From NCBI GenBank assembly GCA_028564925.1, contig CM053026.1, positions 608,674,457 to 608,738,456 of the forward strand: 64,000 nucleotides of DNA, in the 5' to 3' direction. Made by a program: the position numbers and the translations under genes. This document shows, piece by piece, positions 32,238-41,304 of the stretch; the stretch's first letter is position 1, and each line of letters begins with the position of its first letter. The notes beneath the pieces were generated by a model. It worked only from the letters and a program-made list of their open reading frames with translations, did not search any database and was not told the origin of the DNA. This DNA is from Lithobates sylvaticus. Its lineage: Eukaryota > Chordata > Amphibia > Anura > Ranidae.

Positions 32238-33530
32238 CAGGGGTCTTAAACTCAAATTGCCAGAGGGCCACATGACAAGTTTTCATATCCCATATCCCAT
32301 GCAAACTTTCAAAAGTTCAAAAAACAATAAACTATACCAGCAATAATATACTATACTATAACCAGCACTGATGTCAGCAAACGCATTATTAACCCCCAGC
32401 ACTGATGTCAGCAAACGCATTATTACCCCAACACTGATGTCAGCAAACGCATTATTAACCCCCAGCACTGATGTCAGCAAACGCATTGTTAACCCCCAGC
32501 ACTGATGTCAGCAAACGCATTATTAACCCCCAACACTGATGTCAGAAAACGCATTGTTAACCCCCAGCACTGATGTCAGCAAACACATTAACCCCCAACA
32601 CTGATGTCAGCAAATGCATTATTAACCCCCAAAACTGATGTCAGCAAACGCATTGCTAACCCCCAGCACTGATGTCAGCAAACGCATTATTAACCCCCAG
32701 CACTGATGTCAGAAAACGCATTGTTAACCCCCAGCACTGATGTCAGCAAACGCATTATTAACCCTCAACACTGATGTCAGCAAACACATTGTTAACCCTC
32801 AGCACTGATGTCAGCAAACACATTATTAACCCCCAGCACTGATGTCAGCAAACGCATTATTAACCCCCAGCACTGGTGTCAGCAAATGCATTATTAACCC
32901 CCAGCACTGATGTCAGCAAACGCATTATTAACCCCCAGCACTGATGTCAGCAAACACATTATTAACCCCCAGCATTACCCCCCACACTGCACAAATCCCC
33001 CACACTGCACAAATAGCTCCAAACTCCATAATTACCCCCCACACTCCATAATTACCCTCCACACTCCATAATTACCCCCACATTCCGTAAAATACCCCCC
33101 ACACTCTATAAAATACCCCCCAAACTCTATAAAACACCCCCCACACTACACACATTTCTATCCCAGTCACCCCACTAAGGACTTTGCCTCAGTGTGATGG
33201 CTCACTCACCTCTCCTGGCAGTCAGGATTATCTGCCTCTCGAGTCCTCTCCTCCTGGCTTCCACACCGGCCTAGTGACAGGGGACCCAGAGAACACAATC
33301 TCCCACCCTGAGGTCAGTACCTAGGTGGGCGGAGCGGTGGGCGGATCCTTCCTCTGCTCTGTTCTCTCTCTGGGCTACAGCAGCGTGCAGTGGAGAGGAC
33401 AGAGCAGATGGAGAGGTAAAGCTCTTCGGCACCTCCCTCTCTCCCCGTCCTGGATCGGCTCTGCCTGCGGGCCATTTTCAACCAGTCCACGGGCTGCAAA
33501 TGGGTGCGAGCCGGGACTTTGAGACCCCTG
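32238..33530. mobile_element. hAT-type element with 34-bp minisatellite, perfect 8-bp TSD
   Basis: CCCTAGAG is present at 32230-32237 and 33531-33538. The left end CAGGGGTCTTAAACTC is the inverse of GACTTTGAGACCCCTG at the right with few mismatches. Subterminal GCCAGAGGGCCAC and GTCCACGGGCTGCAAA resemble the Charlie-type hAT ends. The interior is a 34-bp array followed by a C-rich stretch and then a GC-rich unique segment. No transposase is encoded. Inserted in the endonuclease of the outer LINE. Confidence 0.88.
32345..32975. repeat. 34-bp minisatellite, about 18 units
   Basis: The unit contains CAGCACTGATGTCAGCAAAC followed by GCATTATTAACCCC. Units vary by point changes (GCAAAC/GAAAAC, ATTATT/ATTGTT) and small losses. 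A degenerate C-rich tract with CCCCCACACT(C/G) words follows to about 33150. There are no spacers between units, so it is not a CRISPR array. Confidence 0.95.
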
Positions 33531-34485
33531 CCCTAGAGGATCAATATAGGTGTCAAGGACATCTGGGGTGAACGTGGAGTGGAAGGCGATGGAGACCCCT
33601 TTAGATTTTGCAGAGGGGTTGGTGCTATGGAACCACATGGGGTATTGCTTATGGAGGAGATGTGGCATTGTGTCAGATCTTTGGGTACAGATTTTATGGA
33701 AATTATACAATATTTGCCTTCTTTTCTCTGGAGTGTTGAGGCCTCTACAATTTAGAGAGGAGACTTTCAAGGAGACTTGTGTGGCCATGGGGGGAATAGC
33801 TTGGGGTGTAAATATATTGGTGGAGTTAAGGCTCGCTGTCTGAAAGAGGGGGGTGAGAGGGGAGTGGGAGGGGATAGAGCGGCATCTAGTGGTGAAAAAG
33901 TAGAAGGTTGGTATGAGAAATAACATAGGAAGAAAAAGAGAGCGAAAGGTAGAAAACCAAGGCCCAAACGGCCAAACTATTAGCGTTGTAATCAACATGT
34001 CAGCTAAGACCACTATGGGCGCTGAAAACCCTAAATGGGGGGTCAGGGTCAGTGCATAGAGGAGCAACAACAAACATTACTTGTAAACATTACAGCTCAG
34101 GACCCTGAGAGGCTGCATACATTTTGTATACCAGTAAGCGAGTATCTGAGAGGACAAGTCCTGGGAAGATACAGTGAAAACCTGACAGTATACAGGGTTC
34201 TTTTGCTGGCTCTAAGTATAATAATACATTGTAATAATGGGGGGGGGGGGGGGGGGAATGGAAGGACCCAGAGTGGGAGAGGGATAACAGTATCCAACAG
34301 GGGGTAAATCTCATTTAAGAGGAAATCCCATTTTTAAGATCAAAACCTGTTTGAGAGAAATAAAGTGTAGGTTAGTGGTGTCCTAACAAAACTGGAAATG
34401 GGGGAGGGTTCACGGGTCTGGTGTCTGTGAAGGGAAAATTTGTTAGTCAAAGTGCAAGAGATGGTAGTTCATCTGGCTGATTGAT

Positions 34486-35416
34486 TTAGAAGCTTCCAAA
34501 CGTTTGCTCTTCTTGGGTCTTTTTTGCCAGCCTGTTGCGACTGGGAGTCCAGTGTGGCTGCATTAAGTGGCCTTTCATGGATATGTGTATTTGTGCTAGC
34601 TCAAAAGTCCCGAGGAAATTCAAGAGGTCACCCAGTGTGCAGAGTGTCGCTGATTTCCCATCGCGGGACGCTAAAAGTTTTGCTTGCAGGGTGCCTGTGA
34701 GTGGTGTCAGAGCTCGGCACATGTCCAGGGTCAGCTTCGAGAGGTCTGGGAGTAGGGATACCTGGGCGCCATTAAAGTACATGGCCTCTTGCGTGCCTGC
34801 CACTTGAATTATGTCAGCTTTAACAACATAAAAATGCACTTTGCATATAACATCTCTGGGGTGTTCCAGGTTCAGATTTTTAGGGCCCAGGGCTCTGTGT
34901 ACATGATCAAGTTCCAGAGGGGCATCTTTGGCTTTTTGGAGCATATCATTAAACATGGCGATGACTGCAGGGGCCAGGTCTTTTGTTTCTACAGTCTCTA
35001 GGAGACCACAAATGCGTATATTGTTTCGTCTGGCCCTATTTTCCTGGTCATCTTGGTGGTGTGTTCATGTAAAATGGCTTCATGTGAATTCAATGTAGAG
35101 ACAGTCTCTTCTACACTGTGTTCCACTTCTTCTAGCCTGTTTGTGACATCTCTGTGTAGCTCTGACATCTCTTGTTTGTATGAGTGTTCAAGTCTCTGCA
35201 CACAGGCTTCAAATCATGTTTGGTTGGCAGGGCCTTAATGTAAGTTTCCATGTCCCAGCTACTGAAGGACCGGTGTGATTCAGGGGAATGGCAGGCAGAA
35301 TGGATGGAGCCATTTTCAGAGTCTGCAGGGGATCTGGCGCGCTGCCTGGTTCTCATGTGGTGTGAAGCAGCTCCCTGTGAGGCCGCATGTGTGCCTATGG
35401 ATCGGGACGGTGCCAT
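34486..35416 (-). pseudogene. L1 ORF1p: coiled coil, RRM and C-terminal domain
   Basis: The first frame (35416-35132) gives a Ser/His/Arg-rich N-terminus. A second frame (35201-34998) gives a heptad-rich coiled coil, 'VTNRLEEVEHSVEETVSTLN'. A third frame (34956-34486) gives the conserved nucleic-acid-binding end: 'PLELDHVHRALGPK', 'PRDVICKVHFYVVK', 'FNGAQVSLLPDLSKLTLDMC' and 'ALTPLTGTLQAKLL'. These blocks are hallmarks of L1 ORF1p (Transposase_22-type RRM plus C-terminal domain). At least two frameshifts separate them, so the gene is dead. It lies just downstream of the LINE's 5' UTR, as expected. Confidence 0.88.
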
Positions 35417-35636
35417 CTTGGATGAGGGAGGGTCATGCTGACTCGGCCCTAATCGAGTGAAAAAACGTCTGGTTTCCCCATTTTTATGCGGGTCGGGGTC
35501 TGGCGGCCCTCTCCCTCACCTCTCCTCCCCATTACGACCTTTGCTGCGGATCTTGAGAGCCATGAATAGCCCGGTGTGTGCAGGAGCTCAAGGAGGACAT
35601 GTCCTACTTCTCCATGTGCTCGGCCACACCCCTCGA

Positions 35637-36129
35637 AAAAAACAGCAGTTTTTAGAATATTTTTGCATTGATACATGTCCCCTGGGGCAGGACTCAGTTC
35701 CCAAACACTTTTTATGATAATAACTTGCATATAAGCCTTTAAAATGAGCACTTTTGATTATTCATGTTCGTGTTCCATAGACTTTAACGTTGTTTGTGTG
35801 TTCTGCCGCTTTTTTTGCCTGTTCACATGTTCTGCTGTGAACCGAACAGAAGGGTGTAAATACCACCAAAAGAAAGCTCTGTCTAAATAAAAATTATAAA
35901 ATGAATTATGGTGCAGCGTTGCATGATGTAGTAATTGCCAGTAAAAGTATCACAACACTGGAAAATAAAAAAATGGCCTGGTATAGAAGGTGTAATACAT
36001 GTTAGGAATTAAGTGGGTAAGTCCCCTTTATGCATGTGAGACTGAAAAGGTCCATAAAGGATGATTTATTCCTCAAGGTCCATTTCTGTCCAGTTTTACT
36101 GTAACAACTTGTTGACAGGAAGAATTTAC
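35637..36129. other. Unassigned repeat-like DNA beyond the LINE 5' end
   Basis: The words CATGTTCGTGTTCCATAGAC and TGTTCTGCTGTGAACCGAAC look like part of an interspersed repeat, and AAATACCACCAAAAGAAAGC near 35850 is a small scrap of the TTAA family in reverse orientation. No gene is seen. Confidence 0.35.
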
Positions 36130-36570
36130 AGATAATTGTGCCCTTGGCCTCTTCACAGATGCAGCTGGCTCAGCTGGTTATGGTGCTTATTTGGCAAGCC
36201 ACCTGTGCGTTGTATAATGGCATCCTTTCTGGTTGACTGCAGAAGTTAATAAGAACGTTGTTCTCCCTGAATTTAATTCTATTGTTGTTTGTTAAGTTCT
36301 CTGGGGGTCAGTCTTTTAGGAAACATATTTTGTTACATGCTTATACATAGGGAGTCATGTTTGCAATAACTTGTTGTCTTTTATTCAAATATGGTCACTA
36401 AGCTGCTCAGCTTTTTGATTTTATGCTGTTTAAAAAACAAATATCTAGCTTAAGACTTCATATATTCCTAGCCAGTGTAAAAAATATTGTGAACTCTTTC
36501 TCATTCTTTCATTTTACTATAATCCGAGAGCTGGATTTGGATCCAGATTTTGATCTAAAGGGCACCACTG
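36130..36570 (+). pseudogene. Old DIRS-type pol (RNase H region) remnant
   Basis: The plus strand contains 'LFTDAAGSAGYGAYLASH', the start of a DIRS-type RNase H domain (Asp-Ala-.-Gly with Gly-.-Gly-Ala), followed downstream by scattered matches to the rest of that domain. It is an old, heavily broken fossil with many breaks. No ends are recognisable. Three TTAA elements lie immediately downstream (37-41 kb), so further remnants may be displaced there. Confidence 0.45.
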
Positions 36571-37006
36571 TCCAGATTTTCTTTTGGGGGCCTTTACATG
36601 TTGGTGATTTTACTGCACCTAAAAAAAATCTAGTTCTGTTATTAAATTTTCTGACATCTCAGTGGAAGATGATGTGCTTTGGCTTTTCTTGAGATGCTCC
36701 TGAAACATTCAGTTTGGTAGAGGTTCTTCAATTATTCCCCATAATTTACCCAGATCTTTTGCTTAGGCTCATATCCCCTGGATCCTTTCTAATTTACACA
36801 AATCTGTCCCCGTTACCCAACTATCAGTCTATCAGTATTTTTTGTTCTTTCTATTTTTTTTCTTTGACTGAATATTGAAACCTTTCAGATTGGCCTAAAA
36901 TGTAACCCCCCCCCCCCCCCCGAATCTATTATGAGAATGGGCCAGGGTGGTAATAACAGATAAAAATGATATGTTTGTTCAACTATTTTTGGTGAACTTT
37001 GTTTCT
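36571..37006. other. Unassigned; C homopolymer
   Basis: No gene is visible. A run of C at about 36907-36920 stands out. The stretch may continue the old DIRS remnant upstream, but I cannot show that. Confidence 0.3.
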
Positions 37007-37010
37007 TTAA

Positions 37011-38037
37011 CTGCTTAAGGACCACCCCACACACATATACTGTGGCAGGTCGGTCCTTAGGCGCAAAATCACATACCTGTACGTGATCGTCTTCTTCGGC
37101 TCTGGGGCTCACGCCACCGGTGCCCCGTTCCTGCTGTGATTGGACACAGTGGGAGCCAATCAGTGGGTCCAGCGGACGCTATGTCCGGTTCGTAGAGAGG
37201 CAGAACAGCGGTCTGCCTATGTAAACAGGGCAAACAGCCATTCTGTCAGAGAGCAAGATGGAGATCTTGTGCTTTTTGCTAAACAGAAATACAAATCTCT
37301 GTTTTCCTTTACTCAAAGTATCCCACATACAGTTGGAAAGCACTTTTTTGCTAAGCAGAAACACGAATCTCTGTTTTCCTTTACTCAAAGTATCCCACAC
37401 ACAGTTGGAAAACACATTTAACCCTTTGATTGCCCCTGATGTTAACCCCTCCCCTGCCAGTGTCATTTATACAGTGACAGTGTATTTTTTTGGGCACTGT
37501 ATTGTGTCACTGGTCCCCAAAATGTGTCATTTAGTTTCAGATTTGTCTGCCACAATGTCGAAGTCCCACTAAAAATCGTTGATCGCCGCCATTAATAGTA
37601 AAAAATATTTAAAAAATAAAAAGTCCCTAAATCTATCCCATAGTTTGGAGACACTATACATTTTGCTCAAACCAATCACTTTACGCTTATTGGGGGTTTT
37701 TTACCAAATATATGTAGCAGAATACATATTGGTCTGAATTTATGAAGACATTTTTATTTTTAAACATTTTTTATTGTATATGTTTTATAGCAGAAAGTAA
37801 AAAATATATATTTTTCTTCAAAATTGTCTGTCTTTTTTTGTTTATAGCACAAAAAAAAGAGGCAGAGGTGATCAAATACCACCAAAAGAAAGCTCTATTT
37901 GTGGAAAAAAAAGGATATCAATTTTATTTGGGTACAGCGTCACACGACCACGCAATTGTCAGTTAAAATAACGCAGTGTCGTATTGCAAAATATGGCCTG
38001 GTCAGGAAGGGAGTAAAACCTTCTGTAGCTGAAGTGG
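37011..38037 (-). mobile_element. TTAA-family element, copy 5, reverse
   Basis: TTAA is at 37007-37010 and 38038-38041. On plus the left edge is CTGCTTAAGGACC.. with CACATACCTGTACGTGATCG and the right edge is ..CTGAAGTGG, so the element lies on the minus strand. It contains AAATACCACCAAAAGAAAGC and GTATTGCAAAATATGGCCTG. A short direct repeat (CTGTTTTCCTTTACTCAAAG) occurs twice, near 37301 and 37370. Non-autonomous. Confidence 0.75.
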
Positions 38038-38139
38038 TTAAAGTGATAAGAGGACTAAAATGTTGTTATGTTTTTGCTTTACATTTGGCCATCTCTCAAT
38101 GTGGTTATTATTCATGCAAAAGCTTCTTGCAGAGATTAA

Positions 38140-39113
38140 CTGCTTGCTGACCAGCCAGCTCGGCTGCATGAATCGCCATAGCTGTATGTCGGCTCGTACA
38201 CTGCGATTTGTGGGTGTACACACGCCGATTGGCCAGTGGGGGAGCCAACCAGTGGGACTGCAAGACTTGATGTCCGCCGGCCACTCGCGATCGATTCCCA
38301 CAGTGACAGAACGGGGATCTGCCATAGTAAACAAGACAGATCTCTGTTCTGACAGGGGATGACAAAGAGATCCTGTCTTTCTGCTATGCAGGAAGACGGA
38401 TCTGTGTATTGTCTCAGGCAGCCCATCCCCCCACACAGTTGGAAACATACTGAGGTAACAGTTAACCCCTTGATCGCCCCTGATGTTAACCCCTTCCCTG
38501 CCAGTGCCATTAGTACAATGCCAGTGCATATTTTTAGCACTGATCACTGTAATAATGTCACTGGTTCCCAAAAAAAGTGTAAAAAATGTCAGTTAAGTGT
38601 CCGATCTTTCCGCCACAATGTCACAGTCCCTCTAAAAATCACTGATCACCGCCATTACTAGTAAAAAAATTAAAATTAAATACAAATGCCATAAATCTAT
38701 CCCCTATTTTTTAGATGCTATAACTTTTGTGCAAACCATTTAATAAACGCTTTTTGGGTATTTTTTTACCAAAAATATGTAGCAGAATACAAATTGACCT
38801 AAATTGATGAAGAAATTAGATTTTTTTTAATTAATTGGATGTGTTTTATAGCAGAAAATAAAAAATATTGTTGTTTTTTTTTTGTTTTTTTAAATTGTCT
38901 GCCGTTTTTTGTTTAGAGCACAAAAAATAAAAACTGCAGATGTGGCCAAATATGACCAAAAGAAAGCTTTATTTGTGGGGAAAAAAGGGACATAAATGTC
39001 ATTTGGGTACAGCGTCGCAGGACTGCACAATTGTCAGCTAAAGTAACGCAGTGCTGTATCGCAAAAAATGGCCTGGTCATTAAGGGGGCAAATCCTTTCC
39101 GGGGCTGAAGTGG
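38140..39113 (-). mobile_element. TTAA-family element, copy 6, reverse
   Basis: TTAA is at 38136-38139 and 39114-39117. The left edge is CTGCTTGCTGACCAGCC and the right edge GGGGCTGAAGTGG. Interior landmarks in order are GTTAACCCCTTGATCGCC, CCGCCATTACTAGTAAAAA, AAAAATATGTAGCAGAATAC, CCAAAAGAAAGC and AAAAAATGGCCTGGTCA. It begins about 95 bp after the previous copy. Confidence 0.8.
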
Positions 39114-39117
39114 TTAA

Positions 39118-39880
39118 AAGAGGTTTATTCTTTTTTAAGTTCCTTTTCCCTTCTGTTAAATTATAACAAGATTTGTTTGGTTAGCATCTGGTTAATTGCA
39201 ATATTTGGAAAAGGTTTTGGACTAGACTGAATAAATCTATTCTAAAACTTTTTATCTGCATGGGATTGCTTTTTACCATCATATTGACCTTGATGGTTTT
39301 ATGAGAGGTCTTTATTAACAGGATCTTGTTCATTTATTGAAAGTTGGCTTGGAAATTCTTAATCTGGGTATTCCAAATACTTTTGAAAATGTTATGTTTG
39401 GGGGCCTCTTCAGCCTGCTACTCCGAATGAGAAATGGGGGGATAATCACCCAGAATAAAGTTTAATAGATAAGTTATGGTCTTTGCCTTTAGTTGGCTAT
39501 TTGAATTTTACTGTTAAAGCTAAGCAATGTTTGTTAATGGTAAATAAAATTCTTAATCGCAAACTTCGTTAAAATCTTTTCACCATTTAGCGGCGCTCCT
39601 CTGGATAATTATATGACCAGATAAATATATATACTATTAATCAAAAATAGATATATAAAAAAAACAACAATATTGTGCTGTGAGGATCCTTAAAACATAT
39701 CACTGGCAATCTGGTGTATTAATACATTGTTAGTGTCATGGTGTTTTAGGAGTGAAAAAAAGTCCACACATTATAGAGCAAGTGAAGAGAGGAATGTTGA
39801 CTGCTGATAGTATACACTTCCACCAAATTGCTTCACCCGTGTTCCACACTCCCCTCTGGGGTTTAAACTCACCGCAATCC
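39118..39880. other. Unassigned, possible remnant of a coding element
   Basis: Some short plus-strand frames around 39230-39410 look faintly protein-like, but no domain can be named. A (TA)-rich stretch lies near 39624-39660. The next TTAA element interrupts this sequence. Confidence 0.3.
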
Positions 39881-39884
39881 TTAA

Positions 39885-40878
39885 CCCCTTCACATCCCGG
39901 CCATAGTCATATGACGCCCACAAGGTGGATCTACCATCCTGGGTGGGCGTCATATGACGTCCTCCCATTCCCGGCCACTTGGGGGGGCGCGCGCGCGCGC
40001 CGCCGGCGGCGTCGCTCGGGACCCGGTGCGGGTGCCCGGCGGCCTCGATGTCCGCCGGGCACCCGCGATTGCCCGTTAAAACAACGGGACCGTGCGGGAC
40101 CGTGGAGCTGTGTGTGTAAACACACAGCTCCATGTCCTGTCAGCGAGCAGGAGACCGATCATGTGATCCCAGCACGGAGGAACACATGATCGGTCTCCTC
40201 CCCTTGAGTCCCCTCCCCCCACAGTTAGAATCACACATTTAGGGAAAACATTAACCCCCCCCCGCCCCCGAGTGTTAACCCCTTCCCTGCCAGTCACATT
40301 TACACAGTAATCAATGCAATTTTATAGCAACGATCGCTGTGTAAATGTGAATGGTCCCAAAAATGTGTCAAAAGTGTCCGAAGTGTCCGCCGCAATGTCG
40401 CAGTCAAGAAAAAAAAAATCGCAGATCGCCGCCATTACTAGTAAAAAAAAAAAAAAAAAAAAATGCAATAAATTATCCCCTATTTTGTAGACGCTATAAC
40501 TTTTGCGCAAACCAATCAATATACGCTTATTGCGATTTTTTTTACCAAAAATATGTAGAAGAATACGTATCGGCCTAAACTGAGGAAAAAAATAGTTTTT
40601 TTTCAAAAAAAATGGGATATTTATTATAGCACAAAGTAAAAAATATTGTGTTTTTTTTCAAAATTGTCGCTCTTCTTTTGTTTATAGCGCAAAAAATAAA
40701 AACCGCAGGGGCGATCAAATACCACCAAAAGAAAGCTCTATTTGTGGGGAAAAAAGGACGTCAATTGTTTGGGTGTAACGTCGCACGACCGCGCAATTGT
40801 CAGTTAAAGCGACGCAGTGCCGAATCGCAAAAAGTGCTCTGGTAAGGAAGGGTGTAAAATGGCCCGGTGCTGAAGCGG
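39885..40878 (-). mobile_element. TTAA-family element, copy 7, reverse
   Basis: TTAA is at 39881-39884 and 40879-40882. The left edge is CCCCTTCACATCCCGGCC and the right edge GGTGCTGAAGCGG. A GC-rich segment (about 39985-40060, with GCGCGCGCGCGCC) precedes a hairpin-like pair, GTGTGTAAACACACAGCTCC. Interior family words are CCGCCATTACTAGTAAAAAA, CCAATCAATATACGCTTATT and AAATACCACCAAAAGAAAGC. Non-autonomous. Confidence 0.8.
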
Positions 40879-40882
40879 TTAA

Positions 40883-41304
40883 TGTTATCAGCATTAAGTC
40901 AAAATCTCCCAAGATATAATCTCCTTAGATCGCTTTCTTTGTACACCATCACCTCCAATCATCAGTGGTCAGCCAGTGCGTTTGATATATAAAAGGATAG
41001 AAGGTCCAGATAGTCCAGTACGTTTGAACAATCTTTATTTTCTAAAAGTATTTTTCTGAATATTTTCCACATTGCACAATAAAACATCACTTGTCCTCCT
41101 ATTGAAGCTCCTTGCAATGAGGCCAGTCCTTGGTTATCTCACATTCGTATTGCTAAATGTTTGCCAGGCAATAAACCGGTTGGTAGGGTAATGGAGTGAA
41201 CACTCTCACTGTTCACAGCGTCTCCTATTCCCCTTCCGGCAACGTCACTTCCAGTCGTCGTATAGGTCACGCCCTGACCTATAAGCAATGTTTAGGAAAT
41301 GTAT
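40883..41304. other. Unassigned, between a TTAA element and a DIRS element
   Basis: No coding similarity. The stretch CCTATTCCCCTTCCGGCAAC and nearby words look repeat-like but I cannot name a family. Confidence 0.3.

Larger units (their letters stand above)
31199..33788 (-). pseudogene. ORF2 of the outer LINE: endonuclease, linker, RT end
   Basis: ORF2 starts at ATG 33788 with 'MATQVSLKVSSLNCRGLNTP', the Asn-Cys-Arg-Gly-Leu start of an AP-endonuclease domain. After the hAT-type insert (32238-33530) the endonuclease resumes with 'IYTIINVYSPNQDQ' and 'TTNLILGGDLNAAL' (Gly-Gly-Asp-.-Asn). The linker 'WRLNDNLLSD..' and 'LTKWEALKCVLRRKFI' lies at 31805-31494, and 'WWQETMGDLPTIQANK' follows in another frame. 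Near 31310 the sequence jumps to 'LNLYLTQPTLSSLKANFSFQ', just before the Tyr-Leu-Gly block, so the catalytic core with its Asp-Asp pair is deleted. Confidence 0.8.
24106..35636 (-). mobile_element. Outer L1/Tx1-type LINE, heavily interrupted
   Basis: Read on the minus strand from 35636, it has a 5' UTR, ORF1 (35416-34486), a long inter-ORF gap and ORF2 from 33788. Another LINE (24520-31181) and a hAT-type element (32238-33530) are inserted in ORF2. The frame reads smoothly across the inner LINE's target duplication ('FQWQSKSISYLG' then 'TAIPMHISDIYALNF'), which proves the two ends belong to one element. The reverse transcriptase core is missing near 31310, and the 3' end stops at about 24105 without a tail. 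It cannot be active. Confidence 0.85.

Noticed and set aside
32345-32975. Regular direct repeats resembling a CRISPR array
   Set aside because: The 34-bp units abut without unique spacers, and the array lies inside a hAT-type element of a vertebrate-like genome.
38038-38661. Overlapping 100-177 codon frames on both strands
   Set aside because: They coincide with a TTAA-family element, lack domains, and differ in each family copy.
39230-39560. A possible degraded coding element
   Set aside because: The faint protein-like look could not be tied to any family, so it is mentioned only as unassigned DNA.
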